From contig DIYM01000132.1 in assembly GCA_002429045.1 (NCBI GenBank), positions 1-11,558 of the forward strand: DNA of 11,558 nucleotides. The letters run 5' to 3'. Positions 7,897 through 11,558 of the stretch are shown piece after piece. Positions within the stretch are counted from its first letter, which is position 1, and the number at the start of each line of letters is the position of its first letter. The notes under the pieces were generated by a model that worked only from the letters and a program-made list of their open reading frames with translations, was not told the origin of the DNA and made no database searches. Both the position numbers and the translations under genes were made by a program. This stretch comes from Phycisphaerales bacterium UBA6054 (GTDB lineage: Bacteria > Planctomycetota > Phycisphaerae > Phycisphaerales > UBA1924).

Positions 7897-7957
7897 CCAC
7901 CAGCCATCAGCGATCAGTTCTCCACCCCTGATGGCTGACTCCTGATCCCTGATCCCT
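7895..7957. repeat. 63-bp array of converging heptanucleotide repeats between the ABC permease and SCO genes
   Basis: The whole block can be parsed into nine 7-bp units beginning AG. On the plus strand, 7895-7922 reads AGCCACC, AGCCATC, AGCGATC, AGTTCTC. On the minus strand, 7957-7923 reads AGGGATC, AGGGATC, AGGAGTC, AGCCATC, AGGGGTG. The two arms therefore point at each other and meet at 7922/7923. The two AGCCATC units form the core of a perfect 10-bp inverted repeat (7901-7910 with 7928-7937) around a 17-nt loop. No T-tract follows on either strand, so it is not a standard intrinsic terminator. The hairpin could still cause pausing, protect the 3' end of the upstream mRNA or bind a protein. 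Heptanucleotide tandem repeats (STRR) are known from cyanobacteria; relation to those is not claimed. Confidence 0.7.
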
Positions 7958-7967
7958 AAACTCCCTC

Positions 7968-8639
7968 ATGCGCCCACACATCATCCTCATCTCCGCCGTG
8001 CTGTTCCTGCTCACCCTCGGCCTGGTCCTCTTCCTCGCCGCCACCTACGGCAACCCCGCGGGCACCATCCCACCCAATCAAACCAACACCCCCGCCGGCG
8101 AACTCACCGCCCTCCCCACCGACACCAACCTCTACGCCGAACTCCACATGCCCGAGTTCACCCTCACCGACCGCAACGGCGAGGACATCACCCACGCCGC
8201 ACTCGACGGCCAGCTCACCGTCCTCGACTTCTTCTTCACCTCATGCCCGCTGTTCTGCCCCGGCATGACCGCCGAGATGCTCCGCGTCCAGAACGGCACA
8301 ACGGGCACCGGCGCCCGACTCATGTCGATCTCCATCGACGGCGAACTCGACACCCCCGAGGTCATCAACCGCTACGCCAACGACTACAACACCGACCCCG
8401 CCCGCTGGGCCTTCGCCACGGGCGACCCCGCCTACGTCGCCAACCTCGTCAAAGCCGGCCTCAAGTTCGAGATCGGCGACGTCAGCCCCAACCCCCAGAC
8501 CGGCGGGCGAGAGATCAACCACCCCACCCGCCTCATCCTCCTCGGCCCCGACCGAAGAGTCATCGGCCTCTACCGCTACGACGACCCCCAGGAAGTCGAC
8601 GCCCTGATCGCGAAGATCAAGGAACTGGCCGAGGGCTGA
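7968..8639 (+). CDS. sco: SCO1/SenC-family copper chaperone, membrane anchored
   Basis: A 223-residue thioredoxin-fold protein of the SCO family, which binds copper and helps assemble the CuA site of cytochrome c oxidase subunit II. One N-terminal hydrophobic segment (about 5-27) anchors it with the domain facing the periplasm. The metal and redox site is TSCPLFCPGM, giving the expected CxxxC at C93 and C97. The distal copper ligand His appears as H185 in INHPTRLILL. Before the CxxxC, FTLTDRNGEDITHAAL and GQLTVLDFFFTSC match the SCO core; YRYDDP near the end is typical too. All three ligands are present, so it should be functional. The ATG at 7968 begins just after the heptad repeat block, in a pyrimidine-rich context with no SD. 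It is the last gene of the rightward cluster, and its stop is 4 nt from the stop of the converging aminopeptidase gene. Confidence 0.95.
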   Translation: MRPHIILISAVLFLLTLGLVLFLAATYGNPAGTIPPNQTNTPAGELTALPTDTNLYAELHMPEFTLTDRNGEDITHAALDGQLTVLDFFFTSCPLFCPGMTAEMLRVQNGTTGTGARLMSISIDGELDTPEVINRYANDYNTDPARWAFATGDPAYVANLVKAGLKFEIGDVSPNPQTGGREINHPTRLILLGPDRRVIGLYRYDDPQEVDALIAKIKELAEG

Positions 8640-8643
8640 ACCG

Positions 8644-9864
8644 TCACGAACGCCCGACCCGCTCCATCTCAGCCGCCGACTTCTTGACCGACTTCGACAG
8701 GTTCTCGTTCCCCGTCTTCGTCACCAGGATGTCGTCCTCGATCCGCACGCCGATGCCCTCGTCCGGCAGGTACGCCCCCGGCTCGATCGTCACCACCATG
8801 CCCGGCTTGAGCTCCTCGTGGTACAGCCCGGGATCGTGGGTTTCTAACCCAAGATGGTGCCCGATGCCGTGCGGCATGAAGTCGCCGAACCCCGCCTTCT
8901 CCAGCACACGCCGCGCCGCCTTGTCCGCGTCCATCATCCGGGCCCCCGGCTTGACCGCCCGAATCGCCGCCTCCTGCGCCTTCAGCACCGCGTTGAAGAC
9001 CTCCCGCTGCCGATCGCTGAACTTGCCGTTCACCGGGAACGCCCGCGTGATGTCGGCCGCGTACCCGTTGATCGACGCCCCGCAATCCAGCACCATCAGG
9101 TCGCCGTCCTTCGTCGGCATGTCGTTCTGCTTGTAGTGCAGCACGACAGCATTGGCCCCCGACCCCACGATCGGGTCGAACGCCACCCGCTTCGAACCGG
9201 CTTCTTCGAAGCCGCGGATCAGCTCCTGGTGCAGCGTCCGCTCGGACACGCCGGGTTTCAAGCCAGACCACAGCCGCTCGATCCCCACCTTCGTCGCCGC
9301 GATCGCCGCCCGGATCTGCTTGATCTCCGCGGGCGACTTCACCTGCCGCATCTGTGTGAGCAAATCGCTCTTGTCCTCGATCCCGCACCCCGGGATGCGG
9401 GCCGCGACCTTCTGGAACATCTCGTAGTCGCGCGACACCGGCGCCGTGTACGGCGCCAGCGGGTGCAGGCACGCCAGCGACTTCGTCCGCCGCGCCGCCT
9501 CGGTCATCAGACGCGGCAGCATCTGCACGCGCATCACGCTGGTGAACCCCGTCTTCTCACGAAGCTCCTTGCCGAGCGGCTCGCGGAACCCGTCCCAGAT
9601 GTCCATCTCCGGGTTCGGCGGACGCAGCATCAGCACGACCCGCTTGTCCGGGTCCGGCGCGGTCGGATCGAAGAACACCATCGCGCCCACTTCGTCCAGA
9701 ATGCCCGTCAGGTACAGGAAGTTGAAGTCCGGGTCCCAGTCCCCACGCAGCGGCGGCGCGTGATCACCCCCGAACACGATCCCCACCGAGCCCTTCAACG
9801 ACCGGAGCAGCTTCTCACGCCGCTTCGCGTACTCCGAAACCGGGATCCCTTCGAGCATCCGCAT
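8644..9864 (-). CDS. pepP: Xaa-Pro aminopeptidase (M24B metallopeptidase)
   Basis: A 406-residue aminopeptidase P-type enzyme removing N-terminal residues that precede proline, normally with two Mn ions. The N-terminal AMP_N domain (about 8-140) carries GDWDPDFNFLYLTGI, usual for the family. The C-terminal pita-bread fold has all five metal ligands: D260 (VLDCG), D271 (AADIT), H336 (HGIGHHLG), E361 (TIEPGAY) and E376 (RIEDD). H243 (VLHYKQND) matches the conserved substrate-side His of E. coli PepP, where D260 and D271 carry the same numbers. The length is slightly below the roughly 440 of E. coli. No signal peptide is seen, so it is cytoplasmic. ATG at 9864 is supported by a strong GAGGAG (9876-9871) 6 nt upstream. 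The gene follows the small receiver-like gene after 21 nt and is the last of the tilS operon. PepP versus PepQ (prolidase) is resolved by the AMP_N domain and H243. Confidence 0.95.
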   Translation of the reverse strand: MRMLEGIPVSEYAKRREKLLRSLKGSVGIVFGGDHAPPLRGDWDPDFNFLYLTGILDEVGAMVFFDPTAPDPDKRVVLMLRPPNPEMDIWDGFREPLGKELREKTGFTSVMRVQMLPRLMTEAARRTKSLACLHPLAPYTAPVSRDYEMFQKVAARIPGCGIEDKSDLLTQMRQVKSPAEIKQIRAAIAATKVGIERLWSGLKPGVSERTLHQELIRGFEEAGSKRVAFDPIVGSGANAVVLHYKQNDMPTKDGDLMVLDCGASINGYAADITRAFPVNGKFSDRQREVFNAVLKAQEAAIRAVKPGARMMDADKAARRVLEKAGFGDFMPHGIGHHLGLETHDPGLYHEELKPGMVVTIEPGAYLPDEGIGVRIEDDILVTKTGNENLSKSVKKSAAEMERVGRS

Positions 9865-9885
9865 CCGAAACTCCTCGCCTTGTAT

Positions 9886-10278
9886 CTAGTCCAACCCCAA
9901 TGCCGACCGGATCGCGTGCCGCGCCTTGTCCGAGCGGACCTCGGTCTTCCCGAATCCGGGCCTGCCACCCGCGGCCTCCGCGGCGTCCTGCGCATCCTGA
10001 TAGTTGCTGATGATCATCGCCGGCACGCCTTTGGCCGCCGCCTCCTCAACGATCCGCAACCCACGGTCGTCCTCGTAGAACCCGTCCAGCACCCGGTTCA
10101 CCAGCAACAGCTCGGCCCCCGAATCCCAGAGCCCCTTCTCCTCGGTGTTCTTGATCACCTCGGCACCGGGCACCGCCGAGCGCACCGCGTTGACCAGCAA
10201 GAACGAGTCGGGCCCGCAGTGCCCGACCAACGCCACTCTCGTCGCACCACCGCCCGCTTCACCGCCCGCTTTACCCAT
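9886..10278 (-). CDS. Conserved hypothetical protein resembling a degenerate response-regulator receiver domain
   Basis: A 130-residue protein of unknown function. After a flexible Gly/Ala tail, RVALVGHCGPDSFLLVNAV (14-32) looks like beta1-alpha1 of a Rossmann/receiver-like fold. AELLLVNRVLDG (55-66) fits beta3, but Asn61 sits where receivers carry the phosphoacceptor Asp. PAMIISNYQDAQDAAEAAG (86-104) fits beta4-alpha4. GFGKTEV puts K111 near the position of the conserved receiver Lys. The acidic pocket after beta1 is absent. The most economical reading is a receiver-like module that is not phosphorylated in the usual way; an unrelated alpha/beta fold is possible. ATG at 10278 is chosen because GGAGG (10289-10285) lies 6 nt upstream; an upstream ATG at 10311 would overlap tilS deeply and add an unlikely tail. 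The start overlaps the end of tilS by 8 nt, showing co-translation, and pepP follows after 21 nt. Confidence 0.75.
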   Translation of the reverse strand: MGKAGGEAGGGATRVALVGHCGPDSFLLVNAVRSAVPGAEVIKNTEEKGLWDSGAELLLVNRVLDGFYEDDRGLRIVEEAAAKGVPAMIISNYQDAQDAAEAAGGRPGFGKTEVRSDKARHAIRSALGLD

Positions 10279-11341
10279 CGCTGACCTCCGAGATGCCGAT
10301 GCCGTGCGCACGCACGGTCACGACGATAGACCCCACCCGGAACGTGCGCGGCTCGTTGCGCCCGTCACCGATCGCCGACGCCGCCGGCTCCAGCACGCCC
10401 CACCCCGCGCGATCCATCCCCGAGCCGCCGAAATCGCGCAGCACCATCCGCAACGCCTCGCACCGCACCGCCATCGGCGCCCGCGCCATCGAACTCCGAT
10501 CGAGCCGGAGATGGTGCGCCGAATCGCCCACCTCCTGCGTCGCCCGATTCAGCACCAGCCGCGCCCGACGCTCGATCGCCTCCGCCGCCATCCCGCAGAT
10601 CTGCGCCGTCACCGACGCCCGCTCGGCCGCGTCCGCACGCAACGCCTTCAGTTCGGGAACGACCCTCGCCCGGATCGCGTTCCGCACCATCGAAACATCC
10701 CGGTTCGACGCGTCCTCACGCCATGCCCAGCCGGCATCCCCGCAGATCCCCACCGCGTCCTCACGCGTCATCGAGAGCATCGGACGCACCACCCGCAACG
10801 CCACCCCGTCCAGTTCGGTCTCGAGCCTCCGCACCGGCATCACGCCCGCCAGCCCGCGCGGCCCCGCCCCACGGATCACACGCATCAGCACCGTCTCGAG
10901 CTGATCGTCCGCGTGGTGCGCGGTCGCGATGAACGGGCACCCCGCCCCCACCGCCATCTCCGCCAACGCCGCGTAGCGACCGCGACGCGCCTGACCCTCC
11001 ATGTTGCCCCCCAGGTCCCGCACCGGGACCTCACGCTCGACGAATCCCAGCCCGAGCCGCCGCGCCAGCCCCGCCACCGCATCCCGGTCCCCCAACGCCT
11101 CATCCCTGCCCCGCATGTCGTGCACCACATGCCCGAGCACCAGCGGCGGCGTCCGCCCCCCCGAACCGGCCCGCAGCGCGATCGCCAACGCCCCCGAGTC
11201 GACCCCACCCGAGCAGGCCACCAGCGTCCGACGCTCGGCGTCGCGACGCTCACGCCCCCCCGTCAGCGCCCGCCACGCCGACGCCACGCCCCGACCGGGC
11301 GACGAACGCCGAACCGCATCAAGCCCGGCGTCCCGCCCCAT
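10271..11341 (-). CDS. tilS: tRNA(Ile)-lysidine synthetase
   Basis: A 356-residue PP-loop ATPase that adds lysine to C34 of the CAU-anticodon tRNA-Ile so that it reads AUA. The PP-loop signature is SGGVDS (44-49) after TLVAC. Further TilS markers are NMEGQARRGRYAAL (113-126), the block ATAHHADDQLETVL (139-152) running on into RVIRGAGPRGLAG, RPML, and the REDASNRDVSMVRNAIR region (208-224). Together these separate TilS from TtcA/MesJ-unrelated PP-loop enzymes. After this about 130 residues remain, fewer than in E. coli TilS (432 aa), so the C-terminal tRNA-binding part is reduced or divergent. The frame is open upstream to 11503, but that would overlap the divergent gene. ATG at 11341 is chosen, with GGGGGT 9 nt upstream as a weak SD; a GTG at 11380 is possible. 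It is the first gene of the tilS-receiver-like-pepP operon, and its TAA lies inside the next gene's start region. Confidence 0.93.
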   Translation of the reverse strand: MGRDAGLDAVRRSSPGRGVASAWRALTGGRERRDAERRTLVACSGGVDSGALAIALRAGSGGRTPPLVLGHVVHDMRGRDEALGDRDAVAGLARRLGLGFVEREVPVRDLGGNMEGQARRGRYAALAEMAVGAGCPFIATAHHADDQLETVLMRVIRGAGPRGLAGVMPVRRLETELDGVALRVVRPMLSMTREDAVGICGDAGWAWREDASNRDVSMVRNAIRARVVPELKALRADAAERASVTAQICGMAAEAIERRARLVLNRATQEVGDSAHHLRLDRSSMARAPMAVRCEALRMVLRDFGGSGMDRAGWGVLEPAASAIGDGRNEPRTFRVGSIVVTVRAHGIGISEVSDG

Positions 11342-11386
11342 CCCGGGCTTACCCCCAACATGTCCGCCGGCAGCCTCCACGCTCTC

Positions 11387-11392
11387 ATGATA
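11387..11392 (-). promoter_or_regulatory. Possible -10 element for the tilS operon
   Basis: On the minus strand TATCAT matches the sigma70 -10 consensus at five of six positions, and lies about 45 nt upstream of the chosen tilS start, giving a leader of roughly 40 nt. The best -35 at 16 bp spacing is AGGATA, which is weak, so an activator or another sigma factor may be needed. The left edge of a direct-repeat pair overlaps this element. This is a low-confidence call. Confidence 0.3.
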
Positions 11393-11421
11393 CTGTGTCC
11401 CGGACGCATATCCTGTGCCCC
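11390..11421. repeat. Pair of 12-bp direct repeats with 20-bp period in the tilS / divergent-gene intergenic region
   Basis: ATACTGTGTCCC (11390-11401) and ATCCTGTGCCCC (11410-11421) agree at 10 of 12 positions and start exactly 20 bp apart, about two helical turns. They lie in the 133-nt region between tilS and the rightward gene at 11475. Read on the minus strand as GGGGCACAGGAT and GGGACACAGTAT, they precede and overlap the possible tilS -10. The spacing suits a regulator bound in tandem on one DNA face, but two imperfect copies could be chance. Confidence 0.4.
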
Positions 11422-11474
11422 AGCCAGCATGAAGCCGATCGCCACGCCGATCCCACGGAGCAAGGACCGCCCCG

Positions 11475-11558
11475 ATGACGCAACCCACAACCGCCCACGC
11501 CACCCCGCTCGCCGCCCCCCTCGCCTACCAGCCCATCGGGCCCGCCGAGCCCGAGCCC
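11475..11558 (+). CDS. Partial CDS of unknown function (5' end only)
   Basis: An ATG at 11475 follows AAGGA (11462-11466) by 8 nt, the best SD on the plus strand in this window. It opens a frame of 28 codons that is uninterrupted to the right edge. The visible residues begin MTQPTTAHATPLAAPLAYQP and continue proline- and alanine-rich, ending in repeated GPAEPEP-like sequence. This looks like a flexible cytoplasmic tail and has no recognised domain. The gene is divergent from tilS, and the 133 nt between them would hold both promoters. That a real gene begins here is likely from the SD and GC-biased codons; nothing can be said of its function. Confidence 0.6.
   Translation, partial: MTQPTTAHATPLAAPLAYQPIGPAEPEP

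Noticed and set aside
7901..7937. Intrinsic terminator after the ABC permease
   Set aside because: The 10-bp inverted repeat is perfect, but its loop is 17 nt and no T-tract follows on either strand; it is better explained as part of the heptad array.
11409..11414. TATCCT as a -10 for the divergent gene at 11475
   Set aside because: It matches four of six positions, but no -35-like hexamer is found at 16-18 bp upstream, so it was not listed as a promoter.
11342..11503. N-terminal extension of TilS by 54 codons to a start at 11503
   Set aside because: It would overlap the divergent gene with a good SD at 11475, and the added residues are not like TilS N-termini.
1..11558. Mobile element, CRISPR array, toxin-antitoxin or phage defence locus
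   Set aside because: No transposase, integrase, terminal inverted repeats with target duplication, regularly spaced palindromic repeats or defence domains were seen; all substantial frames are explained by housekeeping, respiratory or hydrolase genes.

Overview
The window is GC-rich, gene-dense bacterial DNA. The gene set is a secreted Tricorn-type protease, a tRNA gene, a heme/copper assembly block, tilS, a receiver-like small protein and an M24B peptidase. Together with the GC content and scarce Shine-Dalgarno (SD) motifs on one strand, this suggests a planctomycete, perhaps of the Phycisphaerae. That placement is inference; no marker gene proves it.

Layout, left to right. (1) Leftward: the 5' part of a class I SAM-dependent methyltransferase (<1-273), preceded by a very large Tricorn-like S41 protease with an export signal (357-3839). 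Upstream of that lie a tRNA-Arg(TCT) gene (3955-4028) and its good sigma70-type promoter (4057-4085). (2) Rightward: a probable operon of five tightly spaced genes. They encode an EEP-family putative lipoprotein (4113-5276), heme O synthase CtaB (5300-6265), an ABC ATPase (6269-7159), an ABC-2 permease (7156-7896) and a SCO-type copper chaperone (7968-8639). (3) Leftward, converging on the SCO gene with only 4 nt between stop codons: an operon transcribed tilS (11341-10271), then a 130-aa degenerate receiver-like protein (10278-9886), then an Xaa-Pro aminopeptidase (9864-8644). (4) At the right edge, the first 28 codons of a divergent rightward gene (11475->11558).

How the genes fit together: CtaB and SCO are established cytochrome c oxidase maturation factors, making heme O and metallating CuA respectively. 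The ABC pair sits between them, in one case overlapping and in another 3 nt from its neighbour, so it is a candidate accessory exporter for oxidase biogenesis. Its substrate cannot be read from sequence, and no oxidase subunit gene is in the window. The Tricorn-like protease and the Xaa-Pro aminopeptidase would both act in peptide breakdown but lie in separate transcription units.

The most unusual non-coding structure is between the ABC permease and SCO genes. A 63-bp block (7895-7957) can be read entirely as nine 7-bp units of the form AGNNNNN, mostly AGNNATC-like: four pointing right and five pointing left, meeting head to head. It contains a perfect 10-bp inverted repeat. A second curiosity is a pair of 12-bp direct repeats exactly 20 bp apart in the tilS upstream region. 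No mobile element, CRISPR array, prophage or clear defence system was seen. No gene-free stretch exceeds about 275 nt; the longest, 3840-4112, holds the tRNA and its promoter.
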